DNA of 64,000 nucleotides from Silene conica (GCA_029255685.2 CM055312.2:29296203-29360202), one strand, 5' to 3'. Positions 22,875 to 34,675 are shown, counted from the first letter of the stretch. Notes: generated by a model not told the origin, from the letters alone. Made by a program: numbers and translations.

Positions 22875-24344
22875 ATGGCTGGTGAAGACCCAATGCCAAT
22901 TGCCAAGCTAGCACGAGAATCCTGGCTTAAAGCCTTCATGGACTCCATGAATTAGTCTACTAGACTGAGGAATGATGGGTCAAACTTCTCTGACTGGGAG
23001 GCAGCATTACGTAATGTTGCCATTGCTGACGGAAAGCTCAAGTATTTGACTGAGCCTATTCCGGCACACCCAGGAACTAGAGCTAGAGCTAACAAAGTTC
23101 GCGCTCATAGCGACTTCGTCACGGAAGCGGGTGCGATAAAGAACGTACTTATCTATGCAATGGAATCCAATTTGCAAAGACGCTTCATCTCCCATGGTGC
23201 AAACAAAATTTTCACCACGCTCACTAACGAATTCTCAAAAGCTCCGAGAATCGTTTCTTATGAGCATACATGTCGCTTCTTTGAAGCGAAACTCCAGAAG
23301 GGCCAAGCTGTTAGCCCACATATTCTCAACATGATTGAGAATATCGAGAAACTGGAGGCCCTGAACTGCAAGATCAGTGAGAACATAATCGTTGATCGAA
23401 TGCTTCATTCGCTTCATGATGGGTTCGCCCTCTTTAGGGCCAACTATTACATGAATGGCATGAAGAAAACTCCTCATGAGCTCCACTCCCTTCTCGTATA
23501 GACCGAGAAGGATCTGAAATTAAGTGGGAGCATGAAGCAGGATGTTCTCATGATCTCCAGTAAGGGTAAGGGTAAAGGGAAAGTTAAAGCTCAAGGCGAC
23601 CTAGCGGTAGGTAAGCCTAAGTTCAAGAAGCCAGGATTTGCTATAAGAGTGGGCCCGGTGAGTCGAGCAACTCACAGGGTAAGACAAGAGTAAGGATCCA
23701 AGCATGGAATGCCACCATTGTCACAAGACTGGGCATTGGCGGCGCACGTTCCCCGTCTATCGTGAGGACATTAAGGCAGGCCGCGTTATTCGTGTTGGTA
23801 TGTCTTCTTCTTCTTCTTCTATTCACGTGATTGAGATTAACCATGCAAGTTACGGAACTTGGGTACTTGATACAAGTGGTGGTTCTCATCTGTGTAATCA
23901 TGTGCAGGGCCTCCGAAACCAAAACCCCCTCATAAAGGGTGAGGTTGACCTGCGTGTCGGGAATGGAGCACGAGTTGCTGCAGTCTCGAGGGAAACATAG
24001 GTGATCCAGCTTTATCTTTGTATAACTGTTATTATGTTCCTAGTTTATCCAAAAACATTATTTCTGTTTCTGCACTTGACAAACTCGGTTTTTCATTTGT
24101 AATAGAGAACAATAACAGTATTTTCTCGTTACACAATATGATTTATGGCAAGGCAGTTTCCATGAATGGAATTTATGTTTTAGATCAAACCACCGAAATA
24201 TTACACGTGAATAACAAGAGGTTAAAGGTTGGTGACAAAGATCAAACTTACCCATGGCACTGCCGTATGGGACATATAAATGAGAAACGCGTAAAACAGC
24301 TCATACAGAATGGAGCTATCTCGGCCTTTGATTTCGAATCATAT
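22875..24344 (+). pseudogene. Broken gag-protease of copia element A
   Basis: Corresponds to the start of the polyprotein of copy C (37554 onwards), with a short leader and acceptor-like TTCAG upstream. A TAG interrupts the frame near codon 27, another follows the HELHSLLV segment, and frameshifts hit the region after the Lys/Gly-rich linker. The zinc knuckle keeps CHHCHKTGHW but its last Cys is Phe. The protease reads DTSGGSHLC, against DTGCGSHLC in C and D. The sequence stops within the GAG-pre-integrase region where chromovirus H is inserted; the rest of A's pol is not in the window and only its 3' end (34334 onwards) reappears. Confidence 0.9.
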
Positions 24345-25264
24345 TGTAACACCCCCATTTATTTAGAGGCCTGATCTAGGACTCCCCAAATAATCAAGGG
24401 TGTTACCATCTCGGAATACCGAGGCAGTAGATAATCACAGGGAAGAAACGCAGTACTTTATTAAATAATTTAAATGATAAAAACAAGAAGTCTGAAAACA
24501 TTACAACTGTCTCGTAAGGAAAACTATAAGTCAAGACAAGTGAAAGACTAAGCAACGTGAGCTAAAGCTAGACGGTATGATCCATAGCCTCTCCTCCCTT
24601 CCGGCTCCCATGAGTCTAAAACCTGTCATACTGCTCCCCAATAAATTGGATCAACACAGACACATACAAACAAACAGGGTCAACACATGGTTGAGTAGGT
24701 AATATAATAAAGACATGAAATAACACAATACGAATATCCTCCATCTCCACATCATTCATTTCTCCACCTCACCTCCAACACACCACACCTCCCATGGCCA
24801 TATCACAATCCTTAATCACAAGACCCTTATCACAAGACCCAAATCACAACCTCCGTTCTCCACGATAATTAATAATAACAATCAATCATAATATATCAAC
24901 AACACAATATATCATTCATACAATGAGTATCCTCATGTCAATTCACAACCACAGACATAAATATTCCCCTACCTCGAAACTGCGGAAGACAATGGCAAGA
25001 GAGCAACTGCTACTAAAAGTGTTCCACGCGGAAACTGCCACCTAAACATATATTGTATAATTAATAAAACTTCCTAGATCCGTAATCACAAGTACGCATT
25101 CTATTTATAGCAGTTTCATAAAACGAAAATTTTCATTTAAAAGACATTACCCGAAATAGCAACTTTCTATATATAGTAACTACCTTAAACAATTAACATA
25201 CCCATCCGACATATACTCGAAATAAATACCCAAGACAACAATTGATAAACAAATAATACTATTA

Positions 25265-25265
<1 letters not shown>

Positions 25266-25308
<43 letters not shown>

Positions 25309-25309
25309 G
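25266..25309. repeat. (TAA)n microsatellite in LTR H
   Basis: About fourteen TAA units, with one interruption near the end. LTRs I and J have shorter, imperfect versions near the same place. Confidence 0.95.
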
Positions 25310-25643
25310 AATAATAAAATTAACACCCAATATTAACGCCACCAACATCCCCCTTCCTGACTTCACTCCCGCGACCAAACAACCCCTCATTCCCACCGTG
25401 TTACACCATAACCGCCACCAACAACCACCCAGCCGTGTACCCTACACCACCTGCTATCACCCTGACCACCACCTACCTCCTCGACACCCACCGACGCGAC
25501 GAACCTGGGCCCAAACCAGTCCTGGTTCGTCACCTAACTACCTGACCCGTCTTGAAACACAAACCCTTCGACACCTATACCACCACCGACAACCCCTGTG
25601 ACCACCACCAAAACCACCCCTGATGACTGACCCATAAACCACT

Positions 25644-25688
25644 GTGGTAACACCGTGTCGACCTCCCCCGAGTCTACGGTGTTACCAC
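25644..25688 (-). repeat. 13-bp inverted repeat with conserved loop in LTR H
   Basis: Arms GTGGTAACACCGT and ACGGTGTTACCAC around a 19-base loop containing TCGACCTCCCCCGAGTC. LTR I has the same loop at 28559-28577 with a different stem. Confidence 0.85.
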
Positions 25689-26523
25689 CCCAAACAGCCT
25701 TCGTAAAAACAAAAACCACCAGAGACCGAGACACTAGAGCAACGAACCTCTCCCCACGACTCTGACCACCACCTACGACCACCGACACAGCCACCCTGAC
25801 ACGCCCCAAACAACCAACAATCTAACTACACCATTACCCATAACATATAGTAGCAGAAATCGACTCACAAACACCCATAAAACGACTCGGGTACAACTCT
25901 GTTTTTAAAAGAATAACACATTCTGACACGACGGCCAAAACCACCACGACTGGCGGTCCTCGGTGGTCAAGGGTGACCCTCTAAATGTCAAAACGCTACT
26001 ACTAACTTCATATGTCAATGTTATGCAAAGATCAGAATCATAAGTATAATAAACACGACTGAATTACCCATTTGAAACACAAGAAAAACCCTATGAAGAA
26101 GAGAAACGTGTTAACATACCTACTTCGTATTAGATTCGACCACCCTTAGACTGATCTATGGCCACCGTGAAGACCTCCTATGTGTACTCTGTGATGACGG
26201 CTGTAGATTGATGTGTTTGTATGAGAGATAAGATAGCTAGGTTTAGGTTTTTTGGTTTATAGAAGTGACGGTATGCTTAGGGTTGATATATGTTTGAAAA
26301 AGAAAAGAAACGTGAAGTATGGGCTGATATGTGCACGAAATTCGAGGCCCATACTATCCCCTTGGTCTCGAGTTCAAACCCCCTTGCCAACACGGTTCAT
26401 TACTACATGATTAAAACGTACAACTCAAGTAAAACTATAGATATCGTAGTTAAACTGTCGATGCTTATATACGAATAAGCCGTCATAATTATACAATTTT
26501 GAATAGTAAAACGGGTTATTACA

Positions 26524-27163
26524 ATCTTCACCCCTTAAAATGAACTTCGTCCCGAAGTTCACCCACTCATACCGTCCACGAACATACCCAACACGACTTA
26601 ATTAAGCTAAAAAAACATGAAATGTTACATTCTACCCCACTAAAAAAAAAGAGTTACGTCCTCGTAACTTACCTCAAACGAACAATTGCGGGTAACGCTC
26701 CTTCATGGACGCCTCCGACTCCCAAGTAGCTTCCTTCGTGTTATGATTAGTCCACAAGACCTTCACTAACACTGTCTTTCCATTCTGAGTCTTCCGAATC
26801 TATCTATCCAGAATCTCCTTCGGAATCTCAACGTAGGCAAGTTGCTCAGCTACCTCAATTATCTCATGGTTCAACACGTGTGAGGGATCACTCACATACT
26901 TCCTTGGTTGGGATACATGGAACACATTATGGACCTTGGATAGGGCTGGAGGTAAAGGTAATCGATACGCCACCTCCCCAACCCTGTCCAAGACCTCAAA
27001 TGGTCCAATAAACTTCTGACTCAGTTTGCCACGCTTTCCGAACCCCATTACACCCTTCATTGGAGATACCTTCAGTAGTAGCTTCTCGCCTGCCTCAAAT
27101 GAAATGTCACTCCTCTTGAGATCTGCGTAGCTCTTCTGCCTATCCTGGGCAGCTCTCATTTTC
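26524..27163 (-). pseudogene. Integrase C-terminus and chromodomain of chromovirus H
   Basis: Minus-strand frame from the [14 protein letters not shown] segment through [16 protein letters not shown] and [10 protein letters not shown] to a chromodomain (IPKEILDR ... TNHNTKEATWE ... RYPQLF) ending at a TGA near 26677. This is the C-terminal tail that tethers integrase to modified histones in chromoviruses. One stop codon lies just after LDR. The upstream pol of H is missing: element I is inserted at 27163/27164, and no H pol is found beyond I. Confidence 0.88.
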
Positions 27164-27570
27164 TGTAACACCCCCATTTATTTAAGGGCCTGAACTAGGA
27201 CTCCTCAGATAAATAAAGGTGTTACCATCTCGGTTTCCCGAGGCAGTAGATACAAAGGAAGATAAACAGTACTTTAAATTAAATTTAAACTCAACACATC
27301 TTCTTACATATCCGAATTATAAAACTGTTCTGATCAAAATAAAAGTACAACTCATAGATTGCTATCATGTGATCTAGACTCTAGGCAGGTCCGGTCCTTG
27401 CTTCTCCCTTCCCTAAGCTCCCATAGTCTTTAAACCTGTAAATCTGCTCCCCAATAGTTGGTTCATCAGAGGTGATCACGAATACACAGGGTCAACCACG
27501 AGGTTGAGTAGAGAAAAACTAAAAACAAACCACATTACTGTAAATAGCAAATCGATCATCTCCACTCCGA

Positions 27571-27724
27571 ATCACAAGACCCATTATCTCCGCACCGATC
27601 ACAAGACCCATTATCTCCACACCAATCACAAGACCCATTATCTCCGCACCGATCACAAGACCCATTATCTCCGCACCGATCACAAGACCCATTATCTCCG
27701 CGCCAATCACAAGACCCATCATCT
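27571..27724. repeat. 27-bp tandem repeat in LTR I
   Basis: Six units of ATCACAAGACCCATTATC plus CTCCGCACC. LTR H (about 24818-24860) and LTR J (about 54365-54410, ATCACAAGTCCCGT three times) carry shorter arrays built on ATCACAAG at the equivalent position. Confidence 0.9.
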
Positions 27725-28540
27725 CATCGCCTCATCGTTATCACAGTATGATATAAATGCACATTATAATGATCACATGATAACAAACATGCTTGATATC
27801 AATTATGAACGGCACATCATGATATATCAGTAGTTTCCCCTACCTCAAAACTGCAGAAGAAAAGATAACTGCGCGACTGCTTCTAAAAATGTTCCACACG
27901 AAAACTTCCACCTAGATATGTATTATATAAATTAATACTTTCCTAATTCTCGTAATACGTGTACACATTCTATTTATAAACATTCCTATATTTAGAAAGT
28001 TTCCAAATCACTAGTTATCCAAAATAGTAACTTTCTAAATATAGTAACTTCTAAAAATAGTAGCTTCCAAAAATAGATACTTTAGTTTTGAAATTCAAAT
28101 CATTCAAGATATTAATTAAGACCCATATCAAAATATACCATAAATAAAATATTACACCATCATTACTAATTATATTATCCATAAATACCAACTATTATTA
28201 AAACTATTAATAATAATAATAATAATAATTATAATATTGCTAAGGACGACTCACAACAGCCCCAACCAAAACCCGTGACTTCAACCCCTTCGCACCACCA
28301 CTCACCACCCTTCGAACACCAACCACCACCACAACCCGACACCACTGGTTGCACTCCACCCCTACGACACCATGAATCCCATCGCCGACCGCCGGTGAGT
28401 CAAACCAGACCACTAACCCAAACCTGACCCGCGTTTACCGTTCCCATACGCCCTGAAACAGATCCCACTCGACAGCCCTGCTCAACCCTTAACAACACCG
28501 TGACTGCCACCCAACACCCTCCTGACACCAGCCTCCTTAA

Positions 28541-28590
28541 CCGTGGTGGTGCCACCGCATCGACCTCCCCCGAGTCAGCGGTGGTGCCAC
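28541..28590 (-). repeat. Inverted repeat with conserved loop in LTR I
   Basis: Stem CCACCGC/GCGGTGG, extended outward through two G-T pairs and three more Watson-Crick pairs, around the 19-base loop at 28559-28577 shared with LTR H. Confidence 0.75.
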
Positions 28591-29442
28591 CCCCAACAAC
28601 CAGACTCATAAACGTAACAGACACCATGACAGAGACACCGACTAACCACCCTATTCGACACTGACTACACCACCCATACCCGCCGTGACAACCACCCAAC
28701 TACTACCCTGACTACCACCATTATGACCGTAACAACCAGACATAAAAGTATTGACACGCAACCCAACGAAAACCACATAAAACCTGCAGAAAACATCGCA
28801 ACCCAGAATACATATTATTATTACGAAAACAATCATTCCCGCAACCCCTTTTTACGCCCTGTTCGACGCCCACCACCAACCAACGACCACAAGTTAACGT
28901 TTTATACATAATCTTTACATAGTCCATTACACCCTTAAACCACGAGCAACCAGAATTAGACAACTATAAACATAAACAATGTGGTAAAGATAACATAAAT
29001 CAACAGGTGTTCTTAAACGTGTGTGACATACCAGATCTAGGTCCAAAACGAACCACCGTGCACCACCCTACAACCACTGCGGACAGCCTCTTTCTTCTCT
29101 CTGAAGTAGCGGCTAGGGTTTTGTGTTTTGAGATCTTGAATTGCGTGCTTAGGGTTAAGGTAGACTAGGGCTTAAATAAGGCGGCAGGGTGTGTGTGTTT
29201 GCTGAGTTTGCAATTTCCTACCCGTGGGCTGAACTCTGCACACATATCGAGGCCCATGGCCGTGTTGCCATGGGTCCTAGGTTCGAATCCCAACAAGCAC
29301 ATACTACATCAATTACCCTAAGGTGACTAAGTTCCTATTTCAAGTCCCACCTAAGTCCAAAACACCTCTTATAAAACGCATACAAGCAAGCTTATTAAAC
29401 GAACGATTTAATTAAAAAGCACTAACAAAGCGAGGTATTACA

Positions 29443-29629
29443 GTCTTCCCCCCTTAAAATGAACTTCGTCCCGAAGCTCTACCATACTTAGGTGGCAAAA
29501 CAAACATCTCAAACGAACTTGAAACACAAATATCACACAACAGTCTGCATAAACTTACTTAAATCACAGAATGTCACATTCCACCCCCCTTAAAGAAAAG
29601 TTACGTCCGCGTAACTTACCTCAATCAAA
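29443..29629 (-). other. 3' untranslated end of chromovirus I
   Basis: Between the chromodomain and the LTR. On the sense strand it holds the purine tract AAGGGGGGAAGAC next to the LTR. No coding sequence. Confidence 0.75.
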
Positions 29630-30691
29630 CAGTTGTGGGTAACGCTCCCTCATAGATGCTTCAGGCTCCCACGTAGCCTCCTCCTGATTATGATTTGTCT
29701 ACAAGACTTTCACCAAGGATGTCTCCCCATTGCGAGTCTTCCGTACCTTTCTGTCCAAAATCTCTTTCGGGCTCTCAATGTATGCCAACTGCTCATCTAC
29801 CGCAATCACCTCGTGCTGAAGTACATGTGATGGGTCACTTACATACTTCCTCAACTGCGAGACATGGAACACGTTATGGACCTTGGATAGGGCTGGAGGT
29901 AAAGCTAAGCGGTATGCCACTTCCCCAATTCTGTCCAAAATCTCAAACGGTCCAATAAACTTCTGACTCAGTTTGCCACGCTTGCCAAATCTCATGACGC
30001 CCTTTATTGGAGATACTTTAAGTAGAACTTTCTCTCCGACCTCGAACGAAATATCGCTCCTCTTTAGATCAGCGTAGCTCTTCTGTCGATCCTGGGCGGC
30101 CCTCATTTTCTATCGAATAATCTGAACCTGCTCTACCATCTCCTGGATCATGTCTGGCCCTAAAGTCACAACATCAGCCCAATCGTCCCAACACACAGGA
30201 CTCCTACACTTCCTACCATACAACGCCTCGAAAGGAGCCATCCCGATACTAGCATGATAGCTGTTGTTATACGAAAACTCTATCAATCCCAGTCGATCCT
30301 CCCAAGAGCCTCCGAACTCAAGTACGCACGCTCTCAACATATCCTCAAGGGTCTGAATCGTCCTCTCAGTCTGACCGTCAGTAGCCGGATGAAAAGCTGT
30401 ACTCATCTTCAACTGGGTACCCAAAGCAGCCTGCAACTCCTGCCAAAATCTGGATATAAACCTCGAGTCCCGATCTGAAACAATGTCCTTGGGTACGCCA
30501 TGCAGTTTGACTACATTCTGAACATATGACTTAGCCAACTCAGCTTTACTCCAGGTATCTTTCATGGGAATAAAGTGAGGTGACTTAGTCAAACGATCCA
30601 CGATCACCCAAATCATGTTGTTGCCCCTCTGAGTCCGAGGCAACCCCACGATAAAGTCCATCGAAATATTCTCCCACTTCCACTCCTGCAC
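29630..30691 (-). pseudogene. Integrase core and chromodomain of chromovirus I
   Basis: Reading leftwards from 30691: the catalytic core shows D12 (in SMDFIVGLP), D73 (SDRDSRF) and E109 (DGQTER), the DX35E spacing of retroviral-type integrases. A stop near 30108 separates it from the GPF/Y region (30106-29760). The chromodomain, with ESPKEILDR and EEATWEPE, follows and is interrupted by a third stop near 29699 where a Trp is expected. The enzyme would insert element cDNA into chromatin. The three stops are consistent with C-to-T changes in Gln or Trp codons, in an otherwise well-preserved frame. Confidence 0.9.
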
Positions 30692-30700
30692 ATCTAATGG

Positions 30701-32512
30701 CTAAACCTTCCCTTGAGGTCTCTTATGCTCCCCTTTCACTCGTTGACACGTCAAACACCTCGAGACAAACTCTGCAACCTCCTTCTTCATATTCGGCCAC
30801 CAAAACGTCTTCTTAAGGTCCTTATACAGTTTATCACCCCCTGGGTGAACAGAATAAGGAGTAGCATGAGCTTCAGTCAGGATCTTCTTCTTTAGCTCCT
30901 CCACAGTCGGTACACACCATCGCCCACTGAATCGCAAACTACCGTCGGTATGAATACTGAACTTGGATGCCTCATCACCAACCCCATTTTCCACCATCAA
31001 ACGCCACTTTTGGATTCTCTTATCGTTCTTCTGCAATTCTCGTATCTCCCCGTACAGCTCAGGCTCCACTGTCAAATCACCAAGGGCATCCCCTTTCCGG
31101 ATCATAAAAATTCCCATCTCCCTTAACTCGTCATGCAACCTCACCCTCGATCTGGCACAACTCAAAGCATGCACCGACTTCCTACTTAGGGCATCGGCCA
31201 CCACATTCGCCTTGCCCTCGTGGTAGATAATCTGCATGTCATAGTCTCCCATTAACTCTATCCACCTCCTCTGCCTCATGTTCAACTCCTTCTGGGTGTA
31301 GATGTACTTCAGGCTCTTATGGTCAGAAAACACCTTAAAAGTGGCTCCGTAAAGGTAATGGCGCCACAATTTAAGTGCAAAGACCACAACTCCCAATTCT
31401 AAATCATCAGTCGGATAATTTTCCTCGTAGGTCTTCAACTGGCGAGAATCATACGCTATCACTCTCCCATTCTGCATTAGCACACAACCCAACCCATGCT
31501 TCGAAGCGTCGGTATATACTTCGAAATTATCACTCCCAACTGGCAAGGCCAGGATAGGAGCTGTTGTCAGGCGTTCCTTAAGGGTTAGGAATGCCTTCTC
31601 ACAACTCTCATCCCAGACAAAACGGTTCTCCTTCCTCATTAACGACGTCAACGGCTTCGTTATCTTCGAAAAGTCTTTGACGAATCTCCGGTAATAACCT
31701 GCCAACCCCAGGAAACTTCGAATCTCACTCACATTCTTCGGACTTTGCCACTTAGTCACAGCTTCGATTTTACTAGGGTCGACAGATACCCCCTCTTTGG
31801 AAATGACATGCCCCAGAAACGCCACTTTCTCCAACCAGAACTCACACTTACTCAACTTAGCGTTGCGCTTATGTTCCTCTAGGGTCTGGAGCACCCTTCT
31901 CAAATGGTCTTCGTGCTCTTCTGCATTCTTGGAATATACCAGGATATCATCGATAAATACCACCATAAACTTGTCCAGGTACGGACTGAAGACTCGATTC
32001 ATCAAGTCCATGAACACAGCTGGAACATTAGTCAATCCAAACGGCATAACCACAAATTCATATTGGCCATACCTCGTTCGGAAGGCAGTCTTTGGAATGT
32101 CCTCATCCTTTATTCTCAGCTGATGATACCCGGATCTCAAGTCAATCTTGGAGAAAACCCCAGCTCCACTTAACTGTTCAAATAAATCGTCAATTCTCGG
32201 CAAAGGGTAACGGTTCTTGATGGTTACATTGTCCAGCTCTCGGTAATCAACGCACAGCCTCAAACTCCCATCCTTCTTCTTCACAAACAGAACAGGTGCA
32301 CCCCAGGGCGACACACGGGGTCGAATGAACCCTTTTTCAGCTAGTTGATCCAACTGCCTCTTCAATTCCTCCATCTCTTTAGGTCCCATACGGTACGGTG
32401 ATTTAGATATCGGTCCCGCTCCTGGTTTGAGGTCAATAGAAAATTCCACTTCCCTCCTCGGCGGTAACCCTGGAACGTCGTCTCGAAAAACTCCCTCAAA
32501 CTCCCGCACCAC
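30701..32512 (-). CDS. pol: Reverse transcriptase-RNase H-integrase N-terminus, chromovirus I
   Basis: A 603-codon open frame of Ty3/gypsy pol. RT spans about residues 30-230 with the catalytic FIDD at 186-189 and the preceding [10 protein letters not shown] (122-131). RNase H spans about 325-445 with YTDAS at 333-337, SDHKSL at 396-401 and NVVADALSR at 436-444. The integrase HHCC zinc domain lies near the end (HPGGDK ... CLTCQRVKG). The frame ends at a TAG in place of a Gln codon, directly before the integrase core. Acts in cytoplasmic particles to copy element RNA and remove it. Upstream, the protease lies in another frame, so this is a part of a broken polyprotein rather than a stand-alone gene. 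Confidence 0.92.
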   Translation of the reverse strand: MVREFEGVFRDDVPGLPPRREVEFSIDLKPGAGPISKSPYRMGPKEMEELKRQLDQLAEKGFIRPRVSPWGAPVLFVKKKDGSLRLCVDYRELDNVTIKNRYPLPRIDDLFEQLSGAGVFSKIDLRSGYHQLRIKDEDIPKTAFRTRYGQYEFVVMPFGLTNVPAVFMDLMNRVFSPYLDKFMVVFIDDILVYSKNAEEHEDHLRRVLQTLEEHKRNAKLSKCEFWLEKVAFLGHVISKEGVSVDPSKIEAVTKWQSPKNVSEIRSFLGLAGYYRRFVKDFSKITKPLTSLMRKENRFVWDESCEKAFLTLKERLTTAPILALPVGSDNFEVYTDASKHGLGCVLMQNGRVIAYDSRQLKTYEENYPTDDLELGVVVFALKLWRHYLYGATFKVFSDHKSLKYIYTQKELNMRQRRWIELMGDYDMQIIYHEGKANVVADALSRKSVHALSCARSRVRLHDELREMGIFMIRKGDALGDLTVEPELYGEIRELQKNDKRIQKWRLMVENGVGDEASKFSIHTDGSLRFSGRWCVPTVEELKKKILTEAHATPYSVHPGGDKLYKDLKKTFWWPNMKKEVAEFVSRCLTCQRVKGEHKRPQGKV

Positions 32513-33040
32513 AGGTATGTCACTAGTCTTGGGGGCTCAGCCTCACAATCCCACATTTGGCACAAGATTAGGCTCTCTCCTTTTCGCAAACTAGACTTCA
32601 GGGTATTGACAGATATGAATTTGATTTTTGGTTTGACTCTATATCCCTTGTAGGACACCCTCACTCCCTTGGGTCCCTTCAAGGAAATCTTCTTTTGGTG
32701 ACAATCGATAAAAGCCCTATACTTCCCCAACCTATCCATCCCTAGGATCACCTCAAAACCCCCCAGTGGAAATTCTATGAGGTCGCAATAGAAAATTGCT
32801 TCCCCGATTTTGATGGGTACACTTCGATAAACTCTACTACAGGCGATTGACTCCCCTGAGGGTATGGTCACTGAGTCCGCGACTAAGTCGAACCTCTCAA
32901 GTCCCAAAACTCTAACATGCTCTCTAGACACAAAAGAATGGGTTGCACCGGAATCGAAAAGTGCGAAGGTAGGTCTGGAGTGGTTGACGAAGGTAGGGGT
33001 TTGAAGGTGGCTGCACCTTTCCGGTTTGAAGGTGGCTGCA
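32513..33040 (-). pseudogene. Retropepsin of chromovirus I, 5' truncated
   Basis: An aspartic protease with LFDSGATHSF (active-site DSG) and the flap/end region VILGMDRLG. Its frame is open on into the RT region (to 32362) but is shifted relative to RT; the correct RT frame takes over near 32512, so a 1-base shift lies close to that point. Gag is absent: directly upstream, at 33041, the sequence changes to a piece of H-type LTR, so a deletion has removed everything between that LTR and the protease. Just before the break a GAAGGTGGCTGCACCTT block is present twice. Confidence 0.85.
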
Positions 33041-33187
33041 CCTTCGACACCTATACCACCACCGACAACCCCTGTGACCACCACCAAAACCACCCCTGAC
33101 GACTGACCCATAAACCACTGTGGTAACACCGTGTCGACCTCCCCCGAGTCTACGGTGTTACCACCCCAAACAGCCTTCGTAAAAACA
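33041..33187 (-). repeat. Fragment of an H-type chromovirus LTR
   Basis: Matches 25566-25713 of LTR H with about one mismatch, including the 13-bp inverted repeat, and not LTR I. It may be what remains of H's 5' LTR. Both ends are abrupt. Confidence 0.88.
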
Positions 33188-33308
33188 CCCAGGGGGTGAT
33201 AAGTTATACAAAGACCTCAAGTAGACGTTCTGGTGGCCTAACATGAAAAAGGAGGTTGGCGAGTTTGTGTCGCGATGTTTGACGTGTCAGAGAGTAAAAG
33301 GTGAACAT
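33188..33308 (+). pseudogene. Inverted fragment of gypsy integrase zinc domain
   Basis: About 120 bp on the plus strand encodes a [31 protein letters not shown] series with one stop. It is the same part of pol as about 30725-30855 of element I, in opposite orientation. It has no LTR or other pol sequence of its own, which marks an illegitimate joint. Confidence 0.85.
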
Positions 33309-33391
33309 AAGATCCTACAAGTCTCCTTTCAGTCTCATTGTAGGTTATTATAGTCTACGAATTAAAACGGAACAGAAAATATACGCGAGTG

Positions 33392-33465
33392 GGTCGACCG
33401 ACCGGCTAGCCCAGTCGGCTGACCACCACCTTGGTCGACCGACCGATTATGTGAGTCGGCCGACC
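33392..33465 (-). repeat. Palindrome array 1 in LTR L (21-bp pitch)
   Basis: GGTCGACCGACC at 33392 and 33433 and AGTCGG[C/T]-type partners at 33413 and 33454; intervals 21, 20 and 21 bp. Confidence 0.9.
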
Positions 33466-33950
33466 ACGACCCTGCTACAGGTCGGTCTCGAAACTTTATA
33501 TTACCTACGCATATTCATCCCTTACATCCTAACATAAGTATTTAGCTACGCATGATTATTGAAACAACAATAAAAACAGAGATAAACATGGCAATCATAA
33601 CAATTATCAATCTAAACATGCAATTTACGATAAAGCTTTGGAATTCTATCTTAAACCGAATGTGATAATAATAAGAACAATAATAGAACTAAATTAAGGA
33701 AGAATTACCAGAAATTGGAATTAAGATGGAAATGAACAAACTTTATTGAATGCTTGAATGATTGATAAACAACTAAAGTGCTTGAGAATATTGAAAGATT
33801 GTTATTAAACTAAAGACTGAATAAAACTAAATAAAGCTCAATATCTTTAACCCTAAACGAAAGATTAGTTTATATAGGGCGGCAATTAGGAGTTTCCTAA
33901 AGACTCCAACACTTCTTATGGACTTCCGGAAAGCTTCTGGGCTGCGCTGA

Positions 33951-34063
33951 GGTCGGTCGACCTACTATGTGGGTCGGTCGACCTCTTTACGGGCTTCAGG
34001 AAAATTCTGGGCTTTCCAAAACAGAGATCTGGTCGGCCGACCCAAGTAATAGGTCGGTCGACC
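33951..34063 (-). repeat. Palindrome array 2 in LTR L (21-bp pitch)
   Basis: GGTCGGTCGACC at 33951 and 33972; GGTCGGCCGACC at 34031 with GGTCGGTCGACC at 34052. Both pairs have a 21-bp start-to-start distance. Confidence 0.9.
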
Positions 34064-34333
34064 CGTTTCCGCGTTAGATTGCTTTGATTCGTCTCAGTTT
34101 GACTTTTGGTACTTGATTAATGATTCCAGTTGACTTTCTTCGTTCCTTAGTTATGTAAAAATCTCAAGGGCATAAGTTTGGTATAAAATTGTCCTTTTTC
34201 CGCACAAATCTGCGAAAGTGCGTAAAAATACGAAAGTGCACAATTGTTGGGAAATAAGGGCTAAAACATAGTAAATAAGCGACCAAATGCGTGTAAAAAT
34301 AGATGTAAAACATCATAAAATAGACACGCATCA

Positions 34334-34675
34334 CTATACGTCACACCCTTATCAGGATTTTATCATTTCTCAGGGCCACTCGAGGAGTAGTAACTGAAAT
34401 GCATGGCCATGCTCGAATACAGAATCGTTTTATCAGTTAAGTTACTCTCTAGTCGGGGAAACCACTCTTGATACAGATCGCTTGTGAGATACGACCTTTA
34501 CGAATGCGGATTTGCAAATTGTCTTACATTAAGTGGGAGAAATTTTAAAAGGATATGAGAATCGGTTATCGCACCTACACTTGTACGGACAAGTGGGAGT
34601 TTGTTGGAGCTTGTGTCCTCCACATGTAGTGTGATAACGTCATTGCACATACCCTTGTACGGACAAGTGGGAGAT
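34334..34675 (+). other. 3' internal end of element A
   Basis: Matches 42110-42447 of copy C, including GCATGGCCATGC (34401-34412), a PPT hairpin, a short LTR-start-like vestige from about 34602, and a second purine tract directly before the LTR at 34676. Confidence 0.85.

Larger units (their letters stand above)
24345..26523 (-). repeat. 3' LTR of chromovirus H
   Basis: Plus strand TGTAACACCCCC ... GGTTATTACA, 2179 bp. The reverse strand before it carries a polypurine tract and the conserved box CGGGACGAAGTTCA, so the LTR ends a minus-strand element. It contains a (TAA)n microsatellite (25266-25309) and a 13-bp perfect inverted repeat (25644-25656, 25676-25688). It interrupts the pol of element A. 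Confidence 0.9.
27164..29442 (-). repeat. 3' LTR of chromovirus I
   Basis: TGTAACACCCCC ... GAGGTATTACA on the plus strand, 2279 bp, related to LTRs H and J but clearly diverged. It is preceded on its sense strand by a polypurine tract and the CGGGACGAAGTTCA box. It holds a 27-bp tandem repeat and an inverted repeat with the loop shared with H. Confidence 0.9.
33309..34333 (-). repeat. L: truncated Athila-type LTR
   Basis: Homologous to 62103-63199 of LTR M: same CCTACAAGTCTCC start of similarity, same arrays, same end GACACGCATCA. On the minus strand it begins TGATGCGTGTC, the standard start. Its 3' part (61582-62102 in M) is missing at the joint with the integrase fragment. It sits in the 3' internal part of element A. 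Confidence 0.88.

Noticed and set aside
25398..25809. ORFs on both strands in LTR H, including Val/Gly-rich 91-codon frame
   Set aside because: Composition-driven (CCACCA-rich strand) and unrelated to any domain I recognise; inside an LTR.
27519..27722. Repetitive ORF (MGLVIGAEI units) on the minus strand
   Set aside because: It is only the translation of a 27-bp tandem repeat (a multiple of three) in a non-coding LTR.
29255..29310. tRNA B-box (GGTTCGAATCC) in LTR I as a tRNA gene
   Set aside because: No A box or foldable cloverleaf around it; LTR H has only a degenerate version. Probably chance or an old SINE remnant.
33301..33537. ORF across the start of LTR L
   Set aside because: It spans an illegitimate joint and the palindrome array; no homology recognised.
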